DNA of 13,664 bases from Thermoplasmata archaeon. GTDB lineage: Archaea; Thermoplasmatota; Thermoplasmata; Lutacidiplasmatales; UBA184. Each line of letters starts with the position of its first letter. Position 1 is the stretch's first letter. The notes below the pieces were generated by a model. It had not been told where the DNA came from. It did not search any database and worked only from the letters and a program-made list of their open reading frames with translations. Of this stretch, positions 1 through 8,316 are shown in pieces. The position numbers and the translations under genes were made by a program. The DNA lies in assembly GCA_030046135.1 (NCBI GenBank), contig JASIEC010000122.1, positions 1 to 13,664 of the forward strand. The letters are read 5' to 3'.

Positions 1-780
1 GCGGACGGGGACGTCTACGTCGCCAACGCCGGCTCCGACAACGTCTCGATCCTGAACGGGACGTCGCTCGTGGGGAGCGTCCCCGTCGGACGGGGCCCGG
101 CCTCGGTGGCCGTGGATCCGGCCGACGGCGACGTGTACGTCTCCGACGCGGGCGGCGCCGGCGTGTCCGTCCTCAACGGGACCTCGCTCGCCGGGACGAT
201 CGCGGTCGGCGACGACCCGGGGAGCCCGGCGTACGATGCCGCCGACGGCGAGGTGTACGTCCCGAACGCGGGCTCGGACAACGTGAGCGTCCTCTCGGGG
301 GGGACCGTCGTCGGCTCGATCCCGGTCGGAACCGCGCCCGAGAGCGCGACGTTCGATCCCGCCGCCGGGGAGGTGTTCGTCACGAACTCGGCGGACGGCA
401 CGGTGAGCCTCGTCGCCGGGGGCGCGGTCACCGCCACCGTCACCGTCGGCGGGTCGCCGAGCGCGGCCGTGTACGACGCCGCGACGCGCGAGATGGACGT
501 GCTCGGTTCGGCGGGCGCCGTCCTGCTCAGCAACGCCACGATCGTGGGCACCGTCCCGTTCGAGGGGGGCGCCGAGCCCTCGGCGTCGTACGATCCGGGC
601 GACGGGTACGTCGACGTCGCGGTGCCGGGTCCCGCCGTCGTCGTGCTGGGGGCCGCGTCCGTGCTCCGGACGATCGGGCTCGGGGGACCCGCGATCGGGC
701 TCGCCTACGATCCTCTGACGGGGGACATGCTGGCGGCCGAGCCGTCCGCCGATCTCCTCGGCCTGCTCTCGCCGTCGTCG
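1..780 (+). repeat. Tandem propeller-blade repeats, 120-bp then 117-bp period
   Basis: Units with the core A-D-G-[DE]-V-[YF]-V start at 1, 121, 241, 361 and 481, exactly 120 bp apart. Two more degenerate units start at about 598 and 715, each 117 bp on. They encode successive blades of the β-propeller. The first three units are closest at base level (for example 'gccgacggcga' at 121 and 241). Later units lose the Y-V-x-N core, as expected for diverging blades next to the following domain. Confidence 0.75.
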
Positions 781-1800
781 TTCACCGCGACGTTCGTGGA
801 GACCGGTCTCCCCCGGGCGTCGGGGTGGAGCGTCTCTCTGGGAGGCGCCACGGAGAGCACCAACGGGACCGAGCTCGCGTTCACCGAGCCGTATGGAACG
901 TACGCGTTCAACGTCACCGGCCCGGCGGGGTTCGGATCGTACGCCTTCCCGAACTCCCCGACGGTCCTCGAGAGCACGAACGCGTCGATCGCGGTGACGT
1001 TCAGCCGCCAGTCGCCGCACGCGGTGACGTTCGCGGAGGCCGGGCTCCCGGCGAACACGACCTGGTGCGTGATCCTCGGCCGGCCGGGCTGCTCGGCGTC
1101 GAGCACGATCGTCTTCACGGGGCTCCTCCCCGGGAGGTACGCCTACAACGTGAGCACGGTGCCCGGGTACCGAACGACCGAGAGCGGCAACGTCACGCTC
1201 GGGAGCTCGAACCTCACGAAGAACCTCAAGTTCACTCTCGAGAAGTACGTCCTCTCCTTCCACGAAACGGGGCTCCCCCGCGGCAAGTCCTGGAAGATCA
1301 CGGTCGCCGGGATCACCCATTCCTCGGGATCCGCGACCGTGCAGTTCGACCTCGCCAACGGGACGTACAACTTCACCGTCCGCCCCCTGGCCGGCTGGAC
1401 CGGCTCGCCGATGCTCGGGGACGTCCAGGTCGCCGGGTCGGCCGTCGAGACCAGCCTCACGTTCGTGCGGGCGACGTACCCCGTCGAGTTCAACGAGTCC
1501 GGTCTCGCGCCCGGGACGAACTGGAGCGTCGAAGTCGCCGGGGCGACGACCTGGTCGAACGGCTCCGCGTCGATCACGGTTCTGCTGCCGAACGGCACGT
1601 TCCACTACGCGATCGGCCCCATCCCGGGGTACCGCGCCTCGGGCGACCCCGTCCACGCCCACGTCGTCCACGCTCCGCTGTACGTGAACGTGAGCTTCCG
1701 CCCCTCGCCCGAGTCGGCCCCCACGGTCCCCGTCGGCGGGGCGGGACCCGCCGCCCCCTCGGGCGCGGCTGCGGTCCCGCGGGGGCCGGAGGAACCGTGA
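1..1800 (+). CDS. Secreted YVTN β-propeller / ETGLP-repeat surface protein (5' partial)
   Basis: The frame is open from the first base, so the N-terminus and any signal peptide lie outside the window; 599 residues are visible. Residues 1 to about 250 are YVTN-type propeller repeats of about 40 residues, with units reading like 'DVYVSDAGGAGVSVLNG' followed by 'GTIAVG'. Residues 261-570 hold four β-modules each opening with F/Y-x-E-[TAS]-G-L and a W (ETGLP, EAGLP, ETGLP, ESGLA), a module common in Thermoplasmata extracellular proteins. NxS/T sequons are frequent, which fits a glycosylated exported protein. The tail (about 570-599) is Pro/Ala/Gly-rich, ends in PEEP and has no hydrophobic helix, so anchoring, if any, is N-terminal or by partner binding. 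Propellers of this type usually bind proteins or glycans; the ligand is unknown. The next gene, another giant surface protein, starts 236 bp downstream on the same strand. GTG70 is an internal codon, not the start. Confidence 0.88.
   Translation, partial: ADGDVYVANAGSDNVSILNGTSLVGSVPVGRGPASVAVDPADGDVYVSDAGGAGVSVLNGTSLAGTIAVGDDPGSPAYDAADGEVYVPNAGSDNVSVLSGGTVVGSIPVGTAPESATFDPAAGEVFVTNSADGTVSLVAGGAVTATVTVGGSPSAAVYDAATREMDVLGSAGAVLLSNATIVGTVPFEGGAEPSASYDPGDGYVDVAVPGPAVVVLGAASVLRTIGLGGPAIGLAYDPLTGDMLAAEPSADLLGLLSPSSFTATFVETGLPRASGWSVSLGGATESTNGTELAFTEPYGTYAFNVTGPAGFGSYAFPNSPTVLESTNASIAVTFSRQSPHAVTFAEAGLPANTTWCVILGRPGCSASSTIVFTGLLPGRYAYNVSTVPGYRTTESGNVTLGSSNLTKNLKFTLEKYVLSFHETGLPRGKSWKITVAGITHSSGSATVQFDLANGTYNFTVRPLAGWTGSPMLGDVQVAGSAVETSLTFVRATYPVEFNESGLAPGTNWSVEVAGATTWSNGSASITVLLPNGTFHYAIGPIPGYRASGDPVHAHVVHAPLYVNVSFRPSPESAPTVPVGGAGPAAPSGAAAVPRGPEEP
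781..1710 (+). repeat. Four tandem ETGLP-type β-modules within the propeller protein
   Basis: Modules of about 77-79 residues begin at 781, 1018, 1246 and 1477. Each opens with a β-strand ending in E-[TAS]-G-L-[PA], then 4-5 residues later W-x-V/I and a second strand. A middle [YF]-x-[FY]-x-[VI] strand follows 'NGT' or 'PG' turns, and each closes with V-x-[FL]. The second module alone carries cysteines (W-C-V-I-L-G-x3-C). The pattern resembles PEGA-like carbohydrate or peptidoglycan-associated β-domains, but I assign it by motif only. Confidence 0.7.
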
Positions 1801-1815
1801 CGTCGGGGGTCGGAC

Positions 1816-1839
1816 GGGGGCCGGCGGACGCCCGCCCCC
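1816..1839 (+). terminator. GC-rich hairpin 15 nt after the propeller gene stop
   Basis: GGGGGC (1816-1821) pairs with GCCCCC (1834-1839). An inner GGC/GCC stem with a four-base loop extends it after one C/C mismatch. There is no T-tract, so it is not a classical archaeal terminator; it may instead protect the mRNA 3' end. In DNA this GC-rich such stems also arise by chance. Confidence 0.28.
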
Positions 1840-1930
1840 ACGGGCTCGGCCCCCGGGGAGGGGCGTTCCGGGCCACGGTGATGGGATCCCCCGCCGCCGA
1901 AGGTCCGGGCCCCGGAACGGGGGAAATCGG

Positions 1931-1962
1931 GGTCAAAAAAACGGCGGATAGCTTCATACCTT
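1931..1962 (+). promoter_or_regulatory. Candidate promoter of the giant repeat protein
   Basis: A run of seven A's (1935-1941) and the following GGATAGCTTCATACC form the only clearly AT-rich patch in the 236-bp gap after the propeller gene. An archaeal BRE/TATA element here would place the transcript start near 1963-1970, leaving a 5' leader of roughly 40-75 nt depending on the start codon used. The match to TTTAWATA is poor, so the assignment rests on composition and position. Confidence 0.35.
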
Positions 1963-2036
1963 GGTGCTCGTTTGGGAACGCCCTCGGGCATCGTCCAGGG
2001 GGGTCGATGGAAGGGGGGCAGCGGGGGGGACGGCGG

Positions 2037-5000
2037 ATGAGCTATCGCGGGGCCCGCCGCCGCACTTCGAGCCTGCTCTGGGTGGGATTGGCCCTCTCGG
2101 TGCTGGCTCCGCTCGGAGCCTCGTGGGGGGCCGCCCTCGTCGGGGCGCCGACCCCCACGTTGGTCGGAGGATCGTCCACGTCGGCGCCCTCCGGAGCGAC
2201 CCCGGCCGCCGCGGCCACCCCCGCGCTCGCGCTCGCGCCGACGTCGGGCGCGGTCGGCACCCTCCTCACGTTCAACGCGACCGCGTTCGCGCACGCCACC
2301 ACGTTCGAGATCACCTGGCCCGAGAGCAAGACGGTCACGGTGACCGCCTGCTCCGGGGAGACGACCTCGAAGGGGACGTTCAACTGCACCTACACGATGC
2401 CCGCCCACGCGGACGGGCCCCTCGTCTTCACCGCCACCGACGGCAAGGGCAACAGCAAGACGGCGACGTTCACGATCCGTCCCGCCGTGACGGTCGCTCC
2501 CACGATCGGCTCGGTCGAGACGTCGGTGACGTTCAGCGCGACCGGCTTCAGCGCGAACGGGACCAACAAGTCGGTCACGGCGCAGACCCCCGCCGCGAAC
2601 GGGACCGTGACGTGGAGCGGGGGGACGGCCTGCGCGGCCCTCATCAGCGCGGTCGGTTCGTTCAGCTGCAGCTTCACGATCCCGGCGACGTACGAGGGCC
2701 TCCACACGTTCAATGCCACCGACCCGCTCGGCCGCTACGCGACGACGTCGTTCGACGTCACCCCTCGGCTCGTCGTGGGTCCGACGTACGGCCCCGTGGG
2801 GGGCACGATCGTGCTCACGGGGACGGGGTTCGCCGCCTCCTCCGCGGTCACGGTCACGTGGTCCGAGAACTCGACGAGCCTCGGGACCGCCTGCAAAGCC
2901 GAGACGGCCGGGACGGGCGGGTTCAGTTGCTCTTTCACCATCCCCGTCGGCACCCCGGGCGGAGCGTACACGTTCCTCGCGACCGACGCGGCCGGGAACA
3001 ACGCGAGCACGGTGTTCACCGTCTCGGTGCTGAGGGTCTCCCCGACCACCGCCGTCGCGGGCACGAACCTCACGTTCGTCGCCGCGGGGTTCACCCCGCT
3101 CTCCTCGTTCTCGATCACCTGGGGCGCGGGGTCGATCTGCGCGCCGGGGGACACGAACGCGACCGGCTGGTTCTCCTGCTCGTTCATCCTCCCGCCGACG
3201 CCGATCGGGCCGCACGAGTTCACGGGGACCGACGGGGCCGGGATCTCCGCCTCGGTCAACGTGACCGTGATCGCCCAGGTGTCGGTCTCCCCGTACGGCG
3301 GGGAGCCCGGGACCGCGGCGACGTTCTCGGGGACCGGGTTCGCCGCGTCGTCGACGGTGCGAGTCACCTGGCCCGACGGGGCGCTCGGCTGCTCGAACAC
3401 CTCGAGCGCCGCCGGGAGCTTTGAGTGCGGATTCCGGATCCCGAACGGGACGGTGGGCGGGATCTACGTCTTCAACGCCACGGACGCCTCCCACGACACC
3501 GCCACGGCCACGTTCATCGTGACGTTCCTCCGGGTCACCCCCGTCTCGGGGCCGGTGGGGACCGTGCTCTCCTTCCTCGCGGAGGGGTTCGCCGCCTCGA
3601 GCTCGTTCAAGACGACGTGGAGCGGGGGGACCGTGAGCGTCTGCAGCGGCACGACGACCGCGAAGGGATCGTTCGGCTGCAACTACACGCTCCCCGCGAC
3701 GACCGTCGGGCCCCACGTCTTCACGTCGGTCGACGGCGCCGGTTCCTCGGCCGAGGCGACGTTCACCGTCTCCTCGAAGCTCACCGTGAGCCCGACGACG
3801 ACGACCGTGGGGAGCCTGCTCAAGTTCGCCGCCACGGGGTTCGCGGAGAGCTCGGCGATCTCGATCGCCTGGAGCGGGGGGACGATCTGCTCCGGGACGA
3901 CGACGATCGCGGGCGACTTCGACTGCAACGAGACGATGCCGGCCACCCCCGCGGGTGACTACACGTTCAACGCGACCGACAAGGCCTCGGACTTCGCCTC
4001 GGCGCTCGTCACGATCACGACGTCGCTCACCGTGAAGCCCACGTCCGGGCCGGTGGGCACGGCGGTGACGTTCCAGGCCTCCGGGTTCTCGGCCTTGGCA
4101 GAGTTCTCGATCTCCTGGAGCGGCGGGACGGTCTGCACGACCGTCACCAACGTCTCGGGCAGCGTGAACTGCACGTACACGATCCTCGCGGCGACCGACG
4201 GCGCGCACAACTTCACGGGGGTCGATTCGAGCTCCCACACCGCCGTCGCGGTGTTCACGATCACCCCGGACCTCGTCGCGAGCCCGTCGAGCGGGCCCGT
4301 GGGCACGCCGATCGACTTCAGCGGCGAGGGGTTCGGCGCGGACCTCGGCGTGACCGTCACCTGGAACAGCGGCTCCACCGCGTGCACGGCCGAGACGGGC
4401 TCCACCGGCGGCTTCTCCTGCGCGTTCACGATCCCGGCGACCCCCGCCGGGGACCACACGTTCACGGCCACCGACACCGCGACCTCGCCCCACACCGCAT
4501 CGACCGCCTTCGACGTGACCCCCGAGCTCACCGCGAGCCCCACCTCGGGCCCGATCGGGACGACGGTGACGCTGGTCGCGACCGGCTACGCCGCCTCGTC
4601 GCTGATCGTGGTCTCCTGGCCGTCGGGGACCGCCTGCAACGGGACGACGAGCACCGCGGGGAGCTTCACCTGCACGTTCAAGATCCCGGCGGGCACGGGC
4701 GGCGGACCCGCCCTGTTCACGGCGACCGACGCGGCGAGCCACTCCGCGAGCGTCTCCTTCCTGGTCACGCCGGTCCTGACGGTCTCCCCGACCTCGGGGC
4801 CGGTGGGCACCCCCCTCACGTTCACCGGCGCCGGGTTCGCGACGTCCACCAAGGTGACGGTCACCTGGCCGGGGGGGACCGCGTGCACCGCGACGACCTC
4901 GGCCAGCGGAGGGTTCACCTGCTCGTTCACGGTCCTTCCCCTCCCCGTCGGGCCGCACGTCTTCACGGCGACGGCCGGGGCGGCGAACGGGACCGTGACG

Positions 5001-8000
5001 TTCACGGTGACCCCGAAGCTCTCGCTGCTCCCGACGTTCGGACCCCCGGGGGCCCCGGTCACGATCCGGGGGAGCGGCTACTCCGGCAACAGCTCCGTCC
5101 ACGTCACCTGGAGCGTGGGGACGGCGTGCACCACGACGACGAACGCGTCGGGGAGCTTCAACTGCACCTACTCGATCCCGCTCGGGACCCCGGGCGGGGC
5201 GTACACGTTCACGGGCAACGAGACCGCGACGATCTCGAACAGCACCGCGTTCGTGGTGACGTTCGTCGACGCGACGCCCGTGAGCGGCCCGATCGGGACG
5301 GTCGTCACCTTCTCCGCGGGCGGGTTCAACCCGGCGAGCCGGTTCAACCTCACCTGGAGCGGGGGGACGGCCTGCTCGGGGACGACGACCTCGGGCGGGA
5401 CGTTCACCTGCACGTTCGCGCTCCCCGCGATCCCGGCGGGCTCCTACCTGTTCACCGGCAAGGACGGCAGCGGCATCGTCGCCACCGTCTCGGTCCAGGT
5501 CGTCCCCTCCGTGAGCGTCGTCCCGACGTCGGACCCCACGGGCTCGACGGTCACGTTCCATGGGACGGGGTTCGCGGCGAACTCGACGCTCAAGGTGACG
5601 GGCCTCAGCACGACCGCCTGCTCGACCGGCACGGACAGCGTCGGGAACTTCACCTGCACGTTCGTCATCCCGCCGGGGACGGCGGCCGGCCCCTACGTCT
5701 TCACGGCCACCGACGGCGCGGGCAACCACGCGAACGTCACGCTCACCGTCACTCCGACGCTCACCGCGAGCCCGGTCGGGGGCCCGCCCGGGACCGTCGT
5801 GACGTTTGACGGGAGCGGCTTCGCGACGACCTCGCCGATCACGGTCGTCTGGACCGGCGGGAGCGCCTGCAACGCGACGACGAACTCGACGGGGAGCTTC
5901 AACTGCACGTACACGATCCCCGCCGGTACCTCGGGCGGGATCTACGTCTTCACCGCGACCGACGGCACGTCCCACTCCGCGAGCGCGCGGTTCACCGTGA
6001 CGTACGTCGTCGGCTCGCCGCTCAACGGGGTCGGCGGGACGCTGATCGACTTCACCGGCGGCGGGTTCCACGCCTCGAGCACGGTGACGGTCGTCTGGGA
6101 CGGCGGGACCGTCGCGTGCCACGTGACCGCGACGACCGAGGGGACGTTCAGCTGCAACTACACGATCCCGGTCTCGACGCCGCTCGGCCTCCACACGTTC
6201 ACGGCGACCGACGCCCTCAACACGAGCGCGACGACGACGTTCGACGTCTTCGGGACCCCCGCGGTCACGCCGCCGACCCCGACCCGCACGGCGGCGGACG
6301 TGAACCAGACGGTGTCGTTCTCGACGAACGCCTCGGGCGGCTCGGGGACGTACCCGACGTACACCTGGACCGTCTCCTCCTCGGCGCTCAGCTGCACGAT
6401 CGCGAACGCCCCGTCGATCTCCTGCGTCGCCGCGTCCCCCGGGAGCGCCACCGTCTCGGTGACCGTCACCGACTCGAACGGCGTCGTCTCGGCGAAGGAG
6501 ACGTCGGGGACGGTGAAGGTCACGGCCGACCCCGAGGCCTCGCCGATCACGCTCAACCGCACGGCGCTCGACGTGGGGCAGACGGTCGCGATCAACGTGA
6601 CCGCGCTCGACGGCTCGGGGGTGTACACGACGTACGCCTGGGCCGCCTCCTCCTCGCACCTCGGCTGCGCCTTCGAGAACGCGGACGAGATCGTCTGCGC
6701 CCCGAACGCCACGGGCAGCTACTCGGTCAGCGTCGCCATCACCGACTCGAACGGGGTGACGTCGCTCACCGTCGTCTCGGGCTCGATCATCGTCTCCGCC
6801 GATCCCACCGTGCAGACCCCGACCGCGAACCACGCGACGATCGACGTGGGCCAGACGGTCTCGTTCTCCGTGACGACGACCCCCGGCTCGGGCGGGCTCG
6901 TGATCGTCTGGCAGGGCCTCCCCGCGAACTGCACGGCGTCCGACTCGGCGTTCACCTGCCGGCCGAACGCCCCGCTGCCGAGCGGCGCGATCACCGTGAC
7001 GGTCACCGACTCCAACGGCTTCACCGTCACCTCCGAGCCCCTCACGTTCATCGTCTACCCGGACCCCACCGTGACGACCCCCGCGCCCGCGAAGGTGAAG
7101 CCGTACGACGTCGGCCAGACGGTGACGTTCTCCGTCACCACCCCCTCGACCGGCTCGGGCGGGCTCACCTACGTCTGGACCGGGCTCCCGAAGGGCTGCA
7201 CCGCCGAGAACGCCTCGTCGATCACCTGCGCGAGCCTCGCGGACGGGAACAGCACGATCTCGGTCAGCGTGGAGGACACGAACAAGGTCGTCGCGACGTC
7301 GGGGGTGCTCGCGTTCACGGTCTACTTGGACCCGGTCGTCTCCACGCCGAGCGCGGGCCGCTCGTCGGCGGACGAGGGCCAGTCGCTCACGATCTCGGTC
7401 ACGGTGACCCAGGGCGCGGGCTCGCCGACGTTCCTCTGGTCGGGGCTCCCCGCGGGGTGCGTCGCGGCGTCGTCGGCGTCGATCAGCTGCCCGAACCTGA
7501 CGACCCCGGACCCCTACTCGATCATGGTGATGGTCACGGACGCGAGCGGCTTCACCGTCGCGTCGTCGACGCTCGCCTTCACCGTCGACACCGACCCGGC
7601 CGTCTCGACGCCGACCGCGAACAAGCCGAGCGTCGACATCAACCAGACGGTGACGTTCTCGGTCGTCGGGACCGGCGGCTCGGGGGGCCTCAAGTACACC
7701 TGGACCGGGCTCCCGACCGGCTGCCCGACGGGCACGGGGGCGAGCGTCGCGTGCACGAAGCCGACGACGGCCGGCGCGTTCGTGGTCTCCGTGACGGCGA
7801 CCGACTCGAACGGCTTCGCGGTGAGCTCGGGCACGCTCTCGTTCTCGGTGTACGCTCCGCCGTCGGTCTCGATCCAGGTCTCGCCGTCCACGTTCCTGCA
7901 GGGCAAGCAGGTGACGTTCACGGCGGTCGTCACGGGCGGCGCCCCCGGCGCGCTCGTCTACAACTGGACCGCGCTCCCGCCGGGATGCTCGGCGCCGGAC

Positions 8001-8255
8001 GCGGCGACGTTCAGCTGCCGCCCGAGCGCCTCGGGCACCTACAGCATCACGCTCTCCGTCACCGACGTGAACAAGGGCACGGGGACGGCGGAGTCGTCCC
8101 TCAACGTGCAGCCGGCGTTCCTGGGCCTCCCCGCCTCGGAGGGGTACCTCGTCCTCACGGTGGCGATCCTGGCGGCCCTGGCCGTGGTGATCACGCTGGG
8201 CGTGATCTACTCGCGCCGCCGCAAGAAGAACCGGGTCCGCGAGCAGCTGTACTGA
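2037..8255 (+). CDS. Giant cell-surface adhesin-like protein: 16 TIG/IPT-like and 7 PKD-like domains, C-terminal anchor
   Basis: 2072 residues. A basic N-terminus (RGARRR) and a hydrophobic stretch (about residues 12-35) form a Sec signal sequence. After a short Ala/Thr/Ser-rich linker come 16 Ig-fold units of 80-95 residues with the pattern P-T-S-G-P-[VI]-G-T, G-[FY], V-T-W, G-T-A-C, F-x-C-x-[FY] and [FY]-x-F-x-[AG]-[TV]-D, typical of TIG/IPT domains. Seven PKD-like units (D-V-G-Q-T-V, Y-x-W, L-P-x-G-C, V-T-D-S-N-G) follow. Residues about 2037-2058 are a membrane helix, then SRRRKKN and REQLY inside the cell. Each domain has one Cys pair and many NxS/T sequons. It probably forms an elongated glycosylated stalk for adhesion or cell-envelope function; no enzymatic domain was seen. 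The start at 2037 puts the basic region next to the signal helix; ATG 2007 in the same frame would add ten residues. Confidence 0.88.
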   Translation: MSYRGARRRTSSLLWVGLALSVLAPLGASWGAALVGAPTPTLVGGSSTSAPSGATPAAAATPALALAPTSGAVGTLLTFNATAFAHATTFEITWPESKTVTVTACSGETTSKGTFNCTYTMPAHADGPLVFTATDGKGNSKTATFTIRPAVTVAPTIGSVETSVTFSATGFSANGTNKSVTAQTPAANGTVTWSGGTACAALISAVGSFSCSFTIPATYEGLHTFNATDPLGRYATTSFDVTPRLVVGPTYGPVGGTIVLTGTGFAASSAVTVTWSENSTSLGTACKAETAGTGGFSCSFTIPVGTPGGAYTFLATDAAGNNASTVFTVSVLRVSPTTAVAGTNLTFVAAGFTPLSSFSITWGAGSICAPGDTNATGWFSCSFILPPTPIGPHEFTGTDGAGISASVNVTVIAQVSVSPYGGEPGTAATFSGTGFAASSTVRVTWPDGALGCSNTSSAAGSFECGFRIPNGTVGGIYVFNATDASHDTATATFIVTFLRVTPVSGPVGTVLSFLAEGFAASSSFKTTWSGGTVSVCSGTTTAKGSFGCNYTLPATTVGPHVFTSVDGAGSSAEATFTVSSKLTVSPTTTTVGSLLKFAATGFAESSAISIAWSGGTICSGTTTIAGDFDCNETMPATPAGDYTFNATDKASDFASALVTITTSLTVKPTSGPVGTAVTFQASGFSALAEFSISWSGGTVCTTVTNVSGSVNCTYTILAATDGAHNFTGVDSSSHTAVAVFTITPDLVASPSSGPVGTPIDFSGEGFGADLGVTVTWNSGSTACTAETGSTGGFSCAFTIPATPAGDHTFTATDTATSPHTASTAFDVTPELTASPTSGPIGTTVTLVATGYAASSLIVVSWPSGTACNGTTSTAGSFTCTFKIPAGTGGGPALFTATDAASHSASVSFLVTPVLTVSPTSGPVGTPLTFTGAGFATSTKVTVTWPGGTACTATTSASGGFTCSFTVLPLPVGPHVFTATAGAANGTVTFTVTPKLSLLPTFGPPGAPVTIRGSGYSGNSSVHVTWSVGTACTTTTNASGSFNCTYSIPLGTPGGAYTFTGNETATISNSTAFVVTFVDATPVSGPIGTVVTFSAGGFNPASRFNLTWSGGTACSGTTTSGGTFTCTFALPAIPAGSYLFTGKDGSGIVATVSVQVVPSVSVVPTSDPTGSTVTFHGTGFAANSTLKVTGLSTTACSTGTDSVGNFTCTFVIPPGTAAGPYVFTATDGAGNHANVTLTVTPTLTASPVGGPPGTVVTFDGSGFATTSPITVVWTGGSACNATTNSTGSFNCTYTIPAGTSGGIYVFTATDGTSHSASARFTVTYVVGSPLNGVGGTLIDFTGGGFHASSTVTVVWDGGTVACHVTATTEGTFSCNYTIPVSTPLGLHTFTATDALNTSATTTFDVFGTPAVTPPTPTRTAADVNQTVSFSTNASGGSGTYPTYTWTVSSSALSCTIANAPSISCVAASPGSATVSVTVTDSNGVVSAKETSGTVKVTADPEASPITLNRTALDVGQTVAINVTALDGSGVYTTYAWAASSSHLGCAFENADEIVCAPNATGSYSVSVAITDSNGVTSLTVVSGSIIVSADPTVQTPTANHATIDVGQTVSFSVTTTPGSGGLVIVWQGLPANCTASDSAFTCRPNAPLPSGAITVTVTDSNGFTVTSEPLTFIVYPDPTVTTPAPAKVKPYDVGQTVTFSVTTPSTGSGGLTYVWTGLPKGCTAENASSITCASLADGNSTISVSVEDTNKVVATSGVLAFTVYLDPVVSTPSAGRSSADEGQSLTISVTVTQGAGSPTFLWSGLPAGCVAASSASISCPNLTTPDPYSIMVMVTDASGFTVASSTLAFTVDTDPAVSTPTANKPSVDINQTVTFSVVGTGGSGGLKYTWTGLPTGCPTGTGASVACTKPTTAGAFVVSVTATDSNGFAVSSGTLSFSVYAPPSVSIQVSPSTFLQGKQVTFTAVVTGGAPGALVYNWTALPPGCSAPDAATFSCRPSASGTYSITLSVTDVNKGTGTAESSLNVQPAFLGLPASEGYLVLTVAILAALAVVITLGVIYSRRRKKNRVREQLY
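2226..6254 (+). repeat. 16 tandem TIG/IPT-like domain repeats (about 250 bp each)
   Basis: Sixteen units encode Ig-like domains. Fifteen contain C-x11-C and the fourth C-x12-C, with the first Cys usually five residues after the conserved W (W-S-G-G-T-A-C type). Two subtypes can be told apart. Type A has an extra residue in the strand-loop before the last strands (G-T-x-G-G-x-Y-x-F: units 3, 5, 10, 12, 14, 15). Type B has G-x-[HY]-x-F. Four A units (3, 5, 12, 15) are followed by a linker one residue shorter and then a B unit. Confidence 0.85.
6255..8117 (+). repeat. 7 tandem PKD-like domain repeats (about 260-275 bp each)
   Basis: Seven units follow the pattern D-P-x-V-x-T-P, D-[VI]-[GN]-Q-T-V-[TS]-F-S, G-S-G-G-L-x-Y-x-W, L-P-x-G-C, C, V-[ST]-V-T-D-S-N-G and a closing F-[TS]-V-Y. 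Six contain C-x9-C and the third C-x8-C. The V-T-D-S-N-G strand with a conserved W recalls PKD/Ig domains. The last unit is the most diverged and leads directly into the membrane helix. Confidence 0.8.
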
Positions 8256-8261
8256 GCGGGG

Positions 8262-8277
8262 CCGCGACTCGTCGCGG
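8262..8277 (+). terminator. Short hairpin after the giant repeat gene
   Basis: CCGCGA (8262-8267) pairs perfectly with TCGCGG (8272-8277) around a CTCG loop, six bases after the TGA. No T-tract follows; the next gene starts 39 bp further on the same strand. It may be a weak terminator, an mRNA end-stabiliser, or chance. Confidence 0.22.
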
Positions 8278-8316
8278 GGGCCGAAGGGATTTCAGGGCGG
8301 CGCGCGTCCTCGCAGC

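Noticed and set aside
825..2036. Upstream extension of the giant gene's frame into the propeller gene
   Set aside because: This stretch is Arg/Pro/His-rich and overlaps a well-supported gene in another frame. The signal sequence begins only at 2037.
1961..3424. 487-codon plus-strand frame overlapping the giant gene
   Set aside because: Arg/His/Asp-rich out-of-frame reading of the repeat DNA, with no domains.
1..6254. Tandem repeats as a possible CRISPR array
   Set aside because: The repeats are in-frame protein domains (40 and about 83 residues) with no constant direct repeat and unique spacer structure.
1605..6833. A 1742-codon open frame on the minus strand opposite the giant repeat gene
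   Set aside because: It is Arg/Gly/Asp-rich low-complexity sequence with no domain pattern, and it mirrors the G/C-rich codons of the real gene, which suppress stops on the opposite strand.
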